NCBI GenBank assembly: GCA_903919075.1
Contig: CAIXGR010000070.1
Span: forward strand, 1-64,000
DNA length: 64,000 nucleotides
Source: an uncultured Bacteroidota bacterium
GTDB taxonomy: Bacteria > Bacteroidota > Bacteroidia > Chitinophagales > LD1
Direction of reading: 5' to 3'
Position numbers and translations under genes: made by a program. Below the pieces are notes generated by a model. That model was not told the DNA's origin and did not search any database. It saw nothing but the letters and a program-made list of their open reading frames with translations. The stretch's first letter is position 1. Each line of letters starts with the position of its first letter. Shown piece after piece: positions 1-8,644 of the stretch.

Positions 1-588
1 AGGTGCATTTGGCGGCAGAGGAGCCCATCCGTAATAATTTTGGTAATGGCCCCAGCAAACCCAGGCTGGTGCCCATTGGCTTCCCGGCACCCACATCCAG
101 CCATACATATCATCACGCATCCAGCGGCCGTAGTGAAAAGGCCCCCAGCCCCAGCTATAGCCCGAGTTCCACATCCAGCCAGAATTGGTATAAACCCAAT
201 TGCCATTGGTACTGTATGGTGTAAAATCAGGGCCCATATTGGGCACCCAGGTGTACCCGTAGCTGCCATAGTTAACCCATGTTCCGTAAGGGCTTAACTC
301 ATCGTAAAAAGTTTGATAAGTAGGCGAACCATAATTAACGGGCGGGTTATTGTAGTTGCTTGGTGGTGGTGTTTGGTAATAATTGTTTTCTACCTGCGTG
401 TTGTAATTATTTGGAGGAGGCACATAGTTATTGCTCTGTTGTTGCTGTTGCGGCGGCGGTGCCTGTTGTTGTGCAGGGTAATTATCCTGATTAGAATAAC
501 CGCTGTTTTGACTGCTTTGATAGTTAAGATTTCTGCGGGCGCATGAGGCTACAAGAAATAATAATGACACAAAAATTATTTGTTTCAT
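1..588 (-). CDS. DUF6600-like YxWxP-rich lipoprotein, 3' end cut off
   Basis: The frame is open from the ATG at 588 down to base 1, so the C-terminus lies outside the window. The protein begins with a short hydrophobic signal ending in VASC, a lipobox whose Cys16 would be lipidated. A Gln/Pro/Asn-rich linker follows (about residues 20-85). Then come repeated aromatic motifs of the YGYTWVP, GWMWVPG and YYGWAPLPP type. This pattern is characteristic of the DUF6600 (YXWXP-containing) family of envelope proteins, whose function is unknown. It is probably an outer-membrane or periplasmic lipoprotein. The upstream 275 bases (589-863) separate it from the 3' end of the LptD-like gene on the same strand and show no convincing gene. 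The family call rests on motif recall only. Confidence 0.75.
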   Translation of the reverse strand, partial: MKQIIFVSLLFLVASCARRNLNYQSSQNSGYSNQDNYPAQQQAPPPQQQQQSNNYVPPPNNYNTQVENNYYQTPPPSNYNNPPVNYGSPTYQTFYDELSPYGTWVNYGSYGYTWVPNMGPDFTPYSTNGNWVYTNSGWMWNSGYSWGWGPFHYGRWMRDDMYGWMWVPGSQWAPAWVCWGHYQNYYGWAPLPPNAP

Positions 589-863
589 GTTATGGGCATT
601 TTTTATTTAAAGTGAAATTAATTATTCTATTGAATGCACCTGTTTTTTTTATGCCTATTGCTCATGATTCCTGTAAAACAGCATGTTAGGCTAATACACA
701 TAATCTTTGGTTATGTTATTTCAAAAGGCGTTCCTGAAATTGCTGTAAGGCAAAAAAGTGCTGTTTTTTATGTTTTGATAACAATATATATATATGGTAT
801 ATTATTTATAGAACCGGCAAAGTGTGCATGGATTAATATCCTTCGGTAAACAATGGATATGTA

Positions 864-3638
864 TTACAACTGCTGCAAAGATTTTTTCTTCTGCACCTTC
901 AAATCCTTAAGCGTATTAGATTTTGGCTGCAGAATAATGCTGAACTGTTGATTAGGAAACGTTGGCAGCGCCGGTGTCCAGTTAAAGGTAAGTTCCCAAC
1001 AATGCAGGTCGCGCACTACCGTAATATTTGTCAGTGTAATTTGTTTATGCGTAATATCGTAACCGGTACTAAATGCTACTTTCCAATGCGGTGTAAGATT
1101 AAAGTCAGCCTGCATGGCTATAGTTTGAGTAGTAACTACCGTATCGGGGTTTAGATACGACCCGTGCGTGATATTAAAATGATAATTGAAACTTAAGCTC
1201 CACGGTATGTCGAAATTATAAATCTGGTTGGGGTTATACGAAACATAGTCGCCAAATAATTTGGGGGGTGTTTGCGAAGGCGTAAGGCTCGGTTTTGTTT
1301 TTGAATGTAATGCCATGCTGGCGCTTACATTGGCTTGCGAAAAGCGAAGCAGCCTATGTTTCTTTTGCCATTCGTATTCATTAATGTCATTATTAAAAGT
1401 GTCTTTAGCATACGGATCGAAAACGGCATTGAACTGAAGATTGATAAGATTGAAAAGCTTAGCCGATACCACCGATAAATTAAACGGAAGCAACTTTAGC
1501 GAGTCGGCAACAAAATTATACCCGCCCGATAAATTTACCTGATCCAGCAGCCCCATCTTCTTTTCGTGATTTACCGAATCTTTTTTCGAATACGTTTTCA
1601 TTTCGAAGTTATTGCCCAGGCTCCATAATATAGCGCCCTGCTTACCGGTGCCGGGTACCCCATATATAGCACTTGGGTCGGCTACCGAATATCTGGTAAT
1701 ATCGCGGTTGGCGCTGCTTTGCACGCTACGGTAATAGCCCCAAAAATCGCTGCCAAAATCGGGATGGTAGTTAAACGAAACGTTGGGCGTAAATACATGT
1801 TTAATTGCCTTAATATATTTCCCTTTAAATTTATAAATACCGGTAACTTTTGTTCCGAACCCAATAGCTGCGGTAAAGTTTCTTTCGGAGTTAATCATGG
1901 GTATTGTATCGTATTTTATTCTTCCTCGCAGCGTATCTACATTGCCACCGGGTTGAAAAACAAATACTGTATCAGGGTCCCATGTTGCGCGGGTTTCTCT
2001 AAAGTAAGTTCGTTCTTCGTATTGAAACGAAGGTGTAAGTGTAAAATATTTAAACACCTTTAAAGGGGCATCAATATTTATATTTTGATCGAAGCCTGAA
2101 GTAAATCTGCTGCCTGAACGCGAGTCGAACAAAATAGAATCGTAAGTATTCAACCGGTTTTGAAACTCGAATGAATAAGAAACGCCAATGCTTTCAAACC
2201 ACTTGGGTTTATCAGTTTTAATTTTGCTTTTAAATGGACTATAGCGCGACATAGAAAGGCGCAACGTTGGCAAAGTAAAATCAATGGTGCGGTTTTGAAG
2301 ATTTTGGTCGTGCCGCACATTAAGGCTAAGGCTAAAAGGGCTACCCACAAAAGTGTGAGAAAAATTAATGCTTGAATTAAAAGAGGTATTCAACAATCGC
2401 TGGTCGGTTACCCGGCTGGCGGTGTAGTAATCTGCCGATTGCATATTTACACTTGCCCCAAAAGTTGAATTAGGCAATGAACGAGGATCTTCAGTATGTG
2501 TCCATGCTAAACTAAAAGCATTAGTTGATTTTGCGAAAGGCAAATCAGGGTCAGCGGGCCGGCTACGTACAAATGATAGCGAAAAGGAACCGGTAAATTT
2601 ATAACGCAGTGCATATTGCGATGCTAAATCAAGGCCCCACGTGCCGTTGGTGCTTATCTGTCCCGTAAGTTTAAGGCCCAGGTAATCGTTTACAGCCCAG
2701 TAATAACCACCCTTACGCAGAAAGAAGCCCAGTGTGCCATCCTGCCCATATTCCGGCAAAATAATACCTGAGCGTTGCCCCTGCTTTACAGGGAAAATAC
2801 CAAAAGGAAGGTACAGCGGAGTAGGCACGTCGCCTATCCATAAATTCGCCGGCCCGGTTACCATTACCTTATCAGGAATTATTTTCACTCTTTTTGCTTT
2901 AAAATAAAAATGTGGGTGGTCAAGGTCGCAGGTGGTATAAGCTGATGCATGGCCATACCACTCATCGTATTCATTCTTTTTCACTTCGTCGCTATGTATG
3001 TACGATTCTCCTTCTTTAGTTACTACATCGTAAATCTTCCCTTTTTTGGTTTTAAAATTATAGGCCATTCTGTGCGCCTTGTAATCTTTCCCGTCTTCCG
3101 AAAAAACAGGGGTGCCCGCAAAACCCCCAATGCTATCGGGTGTACCTTGCGAGGTGAGTGTAAAAGTAGTCCAGTCGAAATCGACCAAATTGGCATTCAG
3201 CTTAATTTTCTGGTATTTTAAATCGGCCGTATTATACAGAAACATTTTTTTTGTGTCCATATCATACACTATCGAATCGGTAGCTTTGTAATTGATAATA
3301 TCCTGTATTTCGCTCTCCTCAACCTTATCAATAGTATCGGTTTTATGAATGGTATCATGAATAAGAACAAGGCTGGAATCGCCCATATGGGTTGAGTCGC
3401 TTGCCAGCTTAACAGAGTCCATATTGTGTAATGGCAGCGAATCGGTGCCACTAAGGGCTATATTTTGTTTTAAGCTGTCCGAAAAAATTTTATTATTGCT
3501 ATTGCTTAATTGTTGATTGAAAGGCAGGGGCGTAGCATTTACAAAAGCGGACACTGCAAGGAAGGCTGTTATCAAATACAATAAGGTAAATGGCTTTCTA
3601 TGCTTGGTCAACGTATATATTTGATATTGAAAGTTCAA
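864..3638 (-). CDS. lptD: LptD-type LPS-assembly outer-membrane protein
   Basis: A 924-residue protein with an N-terminal hydrophobic segment (about 18-34), a Ser/Asp-rich linker, and an OstA/LptD-like domain beginning near residue 115 (NYKATDSIVYDMDTKK). This is followed by a long beta-barrel-like C-terminal half rich in alternating aromatic/polar strands. The motif NLWIGDVPTPLYLPFGIFP at the domain junction is typical of the Bacteroidota LptD homologue. In characterised bacteria LptD forms the outer-membrane plug-and-barrel that inserts lipopolysaccharide, fed by LptA. Here the OstA/LptA-like gene lies 3 kb away on the other strand, which supports the call. Length fits Bacteroidota LptD (about 850-950). 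The start gives a plausible signal peptide. It is divergent from the amidase gene, with an 82-base shared promoter gap. Confidence 0.85.
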   Translation of the reverse strand: MNFQYQIYTLTKHRKPFTLLYLITAFLAVSAFVNATPLPFNQQLSNSNNKIFSDSLKQNIALSGTDSLPLHNMDSVKLASDSTHMGDSSLVLIHDTIHKTDTIDKVEESEIQDIINYKATDSIVYDMDTKKMFLYNTADLKYQKIKLNANLVDFDWTTFTLTSQGTPDSIGGFAGTPVFSEDGKDYKAHRMAYNFKTKKGKIYDVVTKEGESYIHSDEVKKNEYDEWYGHASAYTTCDLDHPHFYFKAKRVKIIPDKVMVTGPANLWIGDVPTPLYLPFGIFPVKQGQRSGIILPEYGQDGTLGFFLRKGGYYWAVNDYLGLKLTGQISTNGTWGLDLASQYALRYKFTGSFSLSFVRSRPADPDLPFAKSTNAFSLAWTHTEDPRSLPNSTFGASVNMQSADYYTASRVTDQRLLNTSFNSSINFSHTFVGSPFSLSLNVRHDQNLQNRTIDFTLPTLRLSMSRYSPFKSKIKTDKPKWFESIGVSYSFEFQNRLNTYDSILFDSRSGSRFTSGFDQNINIDAPLKVFKYFTLTPSFQYEERTYFRETRATWDPDTVFVFQPGGNVDTLRGRIKYDTIPMINSERNFTAAIGFGTKVTGIYKFKGKYIKAIKHVFTPNVSFNYHPDFGSDFWGYYRSVQSSANRDITRYSVADPSAIYGVPGTGKQGAILWSLGNNFEMKTYSKKDSVNHEKKMGLLDQVNLSGGYNFVADSLKLLPFNLSVVSAKLFNLINLQFNAVFDPYAKDTFNNDINEYEWQKKHRLLRFSQANVSASMALHSKTKPSLTPSQTPPKLFGDYVSYNPNQIYNFDIPWSLSFNYHFNITHGSYLNPDTVVTTQTIAMQADFNLTPHWKVAFSTGYDITHKQITLTNITVVRDLHCWELTFNWTPALPTFPNQQFSIILQPKSNTLKDLKVQKKKSLQQL

Positions 3639-3720
3639 TCTATAAATTTAGAACAAAAATCACCCGCGGATTAATTGTGAAAATTCATTTAAATCGCGTC
3701 AAATTTAAAAAATCCACAAC

Positions 3721-5559
3721 GTGAGATTTCAACCGTTATTGTTTTTAGTGTGTTTATTAGCCTTCACGGGGGCTTATGCTGGCAATGGAGTTAGCATTAA
3801 AACGATAGTAATTGATGCCGGCCACGGTGGTAAAGACCCCGGCGCAACAGGTCCCGGAAAAACAAATGAAAAAGATGTAGCTCTTAGTGTTGCCCTTAAA
3901 TTGGGCGATTACATACATAAGAATTACGCCAGCATTAACATTATTTATACCCGCCAAACTGATAAGTTCCTCGAATTGCACGAGCGGGCCGAAATTGCAA
4001 ATAAAAACAAAGCCGATCTTTTTATTGCGGTGCACTGTAATTCATCCACATCAGCAACAATTTATGGCACCAGTACTTACGTGCTCGGATTACACAGAAC
4101 TGAAGCCAACCTTGATGTAGCCAAGCGCGAAAACTCGGTAATTTTAATGGAAGGCGACCGCGATAAAAATTACGAGTTTGACCCCAATACGCCCGAAGGG
4201 AATATTATTATGAGCATGAAACAAAATGCTTTTTTAGACCAAAGCATTGATATTGCTTCAAAAATTGAAAGCCAGTACGAAACTGTTGGCAGAAGAAAGA
4301 GCTTGGGTGTAAAACAGGCAGGGTTTTATGTGCTTTACAAAACCACCATGCCAAGCCTGCTTTCAGAAATTGGTTTTCTTTCTAATCCCGATGAAGAAAA
4401 ATTTCTCGCATCAGCTAAAGGGCAGGACCAGATAGCTTCTTCACTTTATAAGGCTTTTAAAGAGTATAAGTATGAAATGGAAAACAGGCAGGGCGAACCT
4501 GTTGCCGACAACGATATTAAAAAACAATCGGGCAACCCTGTTGAAGATACCAAGTCGTTAAAATCAGGTGTTACAGGCGAAAAAGAAACTGTTGATGTGA
4601 AAGCTGTGCCTACCGACAGAAGTGAAGACCCATCAGTGGTAACCACCATAAGTGGCAGAAAAATCAGAAAACCTCTTGAAAACTCAAGTGGCGGCGGCGT
4701 ATCGCCTAACAAGCCTGTGGTTAAACCTGCTCCGGCCCCAACTCCTGCTCCGGCAGCAAAGGCGGAGGCACAACCTAAAGCAGTTGCAGAAAGTAAGCCG
4801 ACAAGCAAGCCTGTTGATACTGTTGCAACTGCAAAAACAATAAAGGTAGAGCCGGATAAAAAGAAACCGCAAGATTTAGCTTTAGAAAATAAGCCTTTAG
4901 CTACCCCTAAAGAAACAAAAAGCACAAATAAAACTAACGTTGTTGCTCCAAAGCCAAAAGAACCCGAAATTGTTTCGGATGAGGTATCTGACAGCAGTGC
5001 AGTGCCCGAAATCAATGTAGTTAAAAAAGAGGTGGTGAAAAAACCTGCGCCTGAAACTAAAGTCATAGTAGAGAAACCTGCACCAACACCTAAAACGGAG
5101 CCTGAAGTTATAGCAACTAAGCACACAATAGAAAAGTCGTTCGAAGCAAAACCTGCGCCGAAAACCGAAACAAAAACCACTACAACAAAAACTACAGTTA
5201 AAGTTGAAACAGAAAAACCTGCTGTAGCACCCAAAGAGACTAAAGCTGTAGCTGCAAAACCAGGTATTCATAACATGGTTACCGAAACCGGAACCGTTTT
5301 TAAAGTGCAGCTATATGCCTTAAAAATACCTTTAAAAACTTCGGAGCGCGAGAAAGCATTGAAAATATTTAGCAGCATTTCAACACAATCCCTACCTAAC
5401 GGAATTACGAGATATTATGTAGGAGATGTTAAAAGCTATGCCGAGGCTAAAAAAATACAGAAAACCGCTGTGGGTCAGGGGTATCTCGATGCATTTGTCG
5501 TTGGTTTTAAAAATGGCGAACGCTTAACTTCCACCGAAATGAAGGCTTTTGAAAAATAA
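3721..5559 (+). CDS. N-acetylmuramoyl-L-alanine amidase with SPOR-like tail
   Basis: A 612-residue secreted amidase_3 family enzyme that cleaves the bond between MurNAc and L-Ala in peptidoglycan. A signal peptide covers residues 1-20. The zinc and catalytic residues are visible: H35 in IDAGHGGKDPGA, E50 in GKTNEKDVAL, H105 in FIAVHCNSS and E216 in PSLLSEIGFL. Residues about 260-515 are a low-complexity Lys/Pro/Thr/Ala linker with repeated PAPKTE-type segments. The last 80 residues (from about 525) resemble a SPOR or SPOR-like peptidoglycan-binding module (FKVQLYALK, YYVGDVKSYAEAKKI), suggesting recruitment to denuded glycan at division sites. The start is GTG; no in-frame ATG precedes the signal sequence. 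It is followed by the MCE gene 78 bases downstream. Confidence 0.93.
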   Translation: MRFQPLLFLVCLLAFTGAYAGNGVSIKTIVIDAGHGGKDPGATGPGKTNEKDVALSVALKLGDYIHKNYASINIIYTRQTDKFLELHERAEIANKNKADLFIAVHCNSSTSATIYGTSTYVLGLHRTEANLDVAKRENSVILMEGDRDKNYEFDPNTPEGNIIMSMKQNAFLDQSIDIASKIESQYETVGRRKSLGVKQAGFYVLYKTTMPSLLSEIGFLSNPDEEKFLASAKGQDQIASSLYKAFKEYKYEMENRQGEPVADNDIKKQSGNPVEDTKSLKSGVTGEKETVDVKAVPTDRSEDPSVVTTISGRKIRKPLENSSGGGVSPNKPVVKPAPAPTPAPAAKAEAQPKAVAESKPTSKPVDTVATAKTIKVEPDKKKPQDLALENKPLATPKETKSTNKTNVVAPKPKEPEIVSDEVSDSSAVPEINVVKKEVVKKPAPETKVIVEKPAPTPKTEPEVIATKHTIEKSFEAKPAPKTETKTTTTKTTVKVETEKPAVAPKETKAVAAKPGIHNMVTETGTVFKVQLYALKIPLKTSEREKALKIFSSISTQSLPNGITRYYVGDVKSYAEAKKIQKTAVGQGYLDAFVVGFKNGERLTSTEMKAFEK

Positions 5560-5637
5560 AGTCCATCTTGTTGTCCTTAACCGGCTGCAGGTTTTTATTT
5601 CTCTTTCAAAATCATATTTTTGGCAAAATTTATCTAA

Positions 5638-6615
5638 GTGACGAATCAGGCTAAGGTTGGGATTTTTACTACTGCAACTATTTTAATTTTCATACTCGGC
5701 TTTTATTTTCTTAAAGGCGTAAATATTTTTGAGACTAAGAATTCGTACTATGCCGTTTTCGACAGAGTAGATGGTTTGTATAAATCCAATTTGATTGTAA
5801 TAAACGGGTTTCAGGTGGGCAGAGTAGGTGATATGAAGAGAGACCCCATTACAGGCAAAATTGTGGTAGGGCTCGATTTGAATAAGGGTATTAAAGTGCC
5901 GGATAGCGATAGTACCCTCGCATCATTACGCTCAACCGATTTTTTAGGAACTAAAGAGATATCACTTACTTTTGGTAATTCCGATAAGTTTTTGAAGGAA
6001 GGAGATACTATTCATACTTTTTTTAAGAAAGATTTGACCGAACAAATTGGCGCGCAAATTGACCCGATTATGGCTGGTGTTAATAAAATGGTGCCCACGC
6101 TTGATTCAACTGTTAGCAGCATCAACTGGCTTTTCGACCCACGCAACCCCAAGGGTATTTACAGTACAAAAGGTGAGGTAGACAAGGCACTGGTTAAGCT
6201 AAACGTAATCATGGATGCCAATGCTACCGTGCTGCAAGCAACACTTAAAAACATTGAAAGCATTACGAAGAACATTGAAAAAAACAACAACACCATCAAT
6301 GTTATTGTAAAAAATGCAGGCAGCATTTCAGATTCATTACAACAAGCCAATCTTAAACAAACTATCGAAAATTTGAATAGTTCCATTGGTCAGCTTAAAG
6401 GTGTTCTTACTGATATCAATCAAGGGCATGGCACTTTAGGTAAAGTGGTTAAAGATGATGCGCTTTATAATAAGGTAGATTCAACTGTTGCAAGCCTTAA
6501 TGCATTACTGAAAGATGTTAAGGCGCGCCCTTACCGCTATGTTAACGTAAATGTATTTGGAAGTAAAAAACACGATGACCGGATAGAGAAAAAATACAAC
6601 GAATCCGGAAAGTAA
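5638..6615 (+). CDS. MlaD/MCE-domain lipid-transport protein
   Basis: A 325-residue protein with one N-terminal transmembrane anchor (about 8-28), an MCE/MlaD domain (about 35-115, containing GLYKSNLIVINGFQVGRVGDM and the strand pairs that follow), and an alpha-helical, asparagine-rich C-terminal region with coiled-coil character (about 150-290). MCE proteins form rings or tunnels that move phospholipids between inner and outer membrane; in E. coli MlaD acts with the MlaFEB ABC transporter. No ABC partner is encoded in this window. The start codon is GTG, placed exactly before a Lys-poor segment leading to the anchor. Its position between an amidase and an OstA-like gene is consistent with an envelope role. 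Confidence 0.88.
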   Translation: MTNQAKVGIFTTATILIFILGFYFLKGVNIFETKNSYYAVFDRVDGLYKSNLIVINGFQVGRVGDMKRDPITGKIVVGLDLNKGIKVPDSDSTLASLRSTDFLGTKEISLTFGNSDKFLKEGDTIHTFFKKDLTEQIGAQIDPIMAGVNKMVPTLDSTVSSINWLFDPRNPKGIYSTKGEVDKALVKLNVIMDANATVLQATLKNIESITKNIEKNNNTINVIVKNAGSISDSLQQANLKQTIENLNSSIGQLKGVLTDINQGHGTLGKVVKDDALYNKVDSTVASLNALLKDVKARPYRYVNVNVFGSKKHDDRIEKKYNESGK

Positions 6616-6687
6616 CAGTTAATAAACAGCAAAAAGTATTCTTCTTATAGTCCTTTCTGTACCTTACTTTTTTTCATTTTTGCTATT

Positions 6688-8253
6688 GTGATAAAACCGC
6701 ATTTTGTTTCTGGCAAAATCTTCCAGCGCTCGAAAACTTTTTCTGCGTTTATCAATATGCTTTTTGTTTTGGTAGTGTCGGGCATCTCATTTACAGCAAA
6801 AAGCCAACAGGCCGAGCAAAATAAAGAAGTCGAAATTCTCAGCTCCGACTATCTTAAATTTCAGGAATCGAACGGAAAAAAAATAACCAGGCTGGTAGGT
6901 AATGTTTCTTTAAAACAAGATGAAGTATTAATGTGGTGCGACAGCGCCAACCTTGATAAAGAAACCAACTCGGTTGATGCGTGGGGCCGTGTGCATATTC
7001 GGCAAGATACTGTAAACGCGTACTCAAATTATTTAAAGTACGATGGGAATAAAAAACTGTCGATGCTACAGGGTAATGCAAAACTAACCGATAGAAAAAT
7101 GGTGCTTTATACTGAACAGCTTTTTTACGATAGTAAAAATAAACTCTCCTATTATTACGTTGGTGGGAGGGTGTTAAAAGATTCTACCGTGATCATCAGT
7201 CAAAAGGGATATTATTATAGCAAAACCGAAGACGTATATTTTCAGGGCGATGTTTATATTACTGATCCGAAGTACAAACTCAATTCTGATACGCTGAAGT
7301 ATAACACCGGTAGCAAAATTTCAACTTTTTTTGGCAACACTGAAATTTTTAATAAAAACAGTCGCATACTTTGCGATAACGGTTGGTACGATAGCAAGCT
7401 TGATATTTCATCATTCGGGAAAAACACAACAGTTATTGATTCGCCACAATGTTTATTTGCCGATAGCCTTTATTATGTGCGTTCCAGTGGCTTTGGAAAA
7501 GTTATTGGGCCTTTTACCTGGATTGATACCAGCAAGGCAACCGAAATACGTGGCAATTACGGCGAGTATTACGACGGGCAGCAATACATTATGGCTACCC
7601 AAAAGCCGCTGCTTATTTATAAAATGGAAAAGGATTCTCTTTTCCTCACCGCCGATACTTTAAAGTCAATGAACAAATCTGAAAGAGATTCTATCAGAAA
7701 TTTTTTCGCTTACCACAAAGTGCGCATGTACATGAAAAATATGCAAGGTATTTGCGACTCACTTTTTTATTCATTCGAGGATTCAACTTTCCGCATGTAT
7801 TATAAACCGGTGTTATGGAATGAAGATGTGCAAATGAGTGGCGATACGGTTTACTTTCATACCAAAAATAATAAGGCCGATAAATTCAGTATTTATAAAG
7901 CGGGCTTCATCATTTCGCCTTCCGGTAAAAAATATTTCGACCAGATTAAAGGCACTAATATTTTTGGATATTTTAAAGACGATGAATTAAGCCAAATGGA
8001 CGTTAAAGGCAATGCCGAAAGCCTTTATTTTGGTAAGGACGATAAGAATAAATACATTGGCAATAACAAGGTGCTTTCTACTAACAGCACGATGTACTTT
8101 AAGGATAAAAAAATAAGTAAAGTAGTTTTTATAAAACAAGCCGAAGCAGTTTTTACACCCATGAAAATGCTGAACAAAGAGCAAATGCAACTAAAAGACT
8201 TTAACTGGCAAATTAAACTAAAGCCAAAAAGCAGAGAAGATATTATGCAATAA
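6688..8253 (+). CDS. OstA-like (LptA-type) periplasmic protein
   Basis: A 521-residue protein built around OstA/LptA-like repeats: strands such as EILSSDYLKFQ, ITRLVGNVSLKQDEVLMWCDSANLD and YYSKTEDVYFQGDVYIT recur through the first 350 residues. LptA-type proteins form the periplasmic beta-jellyroll bridge that carries LPS to LptD. Bacteroidota proteins of this type are much longer than E. coli LptA (about 185 residues). The longest frame begins at a GTG (6688) with a 40-residue N-terminus containing a hydrophobic segment ending in TAKSQ. A shorter start, ATG at 6757, would give a compact signal peptide (MLFVLVVSG) and is a real alternative. It follows the MCE gene by 72 bases. Confidence 0.85.
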   Translation: MIKPHFVSGKIFQRSKTFSAFINMLFVLVVSGISFTAKSQQAEQNKEVEILSSDYLKFQESNGKKITRLVGNVSLKQDEVLMWCDSANLDKETNSVDAWGRVHIRQDTVNAYSNYLKYDGNKKLSMLQGNAKLTDRKMVLYTEQLFYDSKNKLSYYYVGGRVLKDSTVIISQKGYYYSKTEDVYFQGDVYITDPKYKLNSDTLKYNTGSKISTFFGNTEIFNKNSRILCDNGWYDSKLDISSFGKNTTVIDSPQCLFADSLYYVRSSGFGKVIGPFTWIDTSKATEIRGNYGEYYDGQQYIMATQKPLLIYKMEKDSLFLTADTLKSMNKSERDSIRNFFAYHKVRMYMKNMQGICDSLFYSFEDSTFRMYYKPVLWNEDVQMSGDTVYFHTKNNKADKFSIYKAGFIISPSGKKYFDQIKGTNIFGYFKDDELSQMDVKGNAESLYFGKDDKNKYIGNNKVLSTNSTMYFKDKKISKVVFIKQAEAVFTPMKMLNKEQMQLKDFNWQIKLKPKSREDIMQ

Positions 8254-8268
8254 GCAAAATCAATTTAT

Positions 8269-8637
8269 ATGGATGCAATGACTCTCATAATTTTAATTTC
8301 CATCGGTCTGGCTGCCGGTGTTTTGGGTGGTATGGTTGGTTTAGGTGGTGGTATAATAATTATACCGGCTTTAATAATGTTGTTAGGCTTGGGGCAAAAA
8401 GAAGCACAGGGTACAAGCGTAGCTATTATGTTGCCGCCCATTGGCATACTAGCTGTGTTGAATTATTATAAAGCAGGGTACGTAAATGTAAAATTCGCGT
8501 TAGTAATTGCCCTTGCATTTATTTTAGGCGGCTGGTTCGGTTCAAAAATAGCCATTGCAATGCCCGATGTAATTATGAAAAAAGTATTTGCAGTTATTAT
8601 GATAGTGATTGCAATAAAAATGATTGTGTCAAAGTAG
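8269..8637 (+). CDS. Half-size TauE/SafE (TSUP) membrane permease
   Basis: A 122-residue, very hydrophobic protein with about four membrane segments and the glycine-rich signature GVLGGMVGLGGGIIIIPAL of the TSUP (sulfite exporter TauE/SafE) family, followed by LGLGQKEAQGTSVAIMLPP. Full-length TSUP proteins have about 250 residues and two homologous halves. This one is a single half and would have to dimerise to form a complete transporter. The substrate cannot be told from sequence; family members move sulfite, sulfoacetate or other organosulfur anions. It starts 15 bases after the OstA-like stop, so it is probably cotranscribed with it. The stop is 7 bases from the convergent gene end at 8645. 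Confidence 0.82.
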   Translation: MDAMTLIILISIGLAAGVLGGMVGLGGGIIIIPALIMLLGLGQKEAQGTSVAIMLPPIGILAVLNYYKAGYVNVKFALVIALAFILGGWFGSKIAIAMPDVIMKKVFAVIMIVIAIKMIVSK

Positions 8638-8644
8638 CGGGCTG

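Noticed and set aside
634..849. Hydrophobic 71-residue plus-strand frame in the gap between the DUF6600 and LptD genes
   Set aside because: AT-rich chance frame with no start context, no family and no conserved pattern.
4446..5234. Long minus-strand frame (262 residues) inside the amidase gene
   Set aside because: It is antisense to the low-complexity Lys/Pro/Thr linker; the repetitive codons (for example cct and gct patterns) make long shadow frames. No family features.
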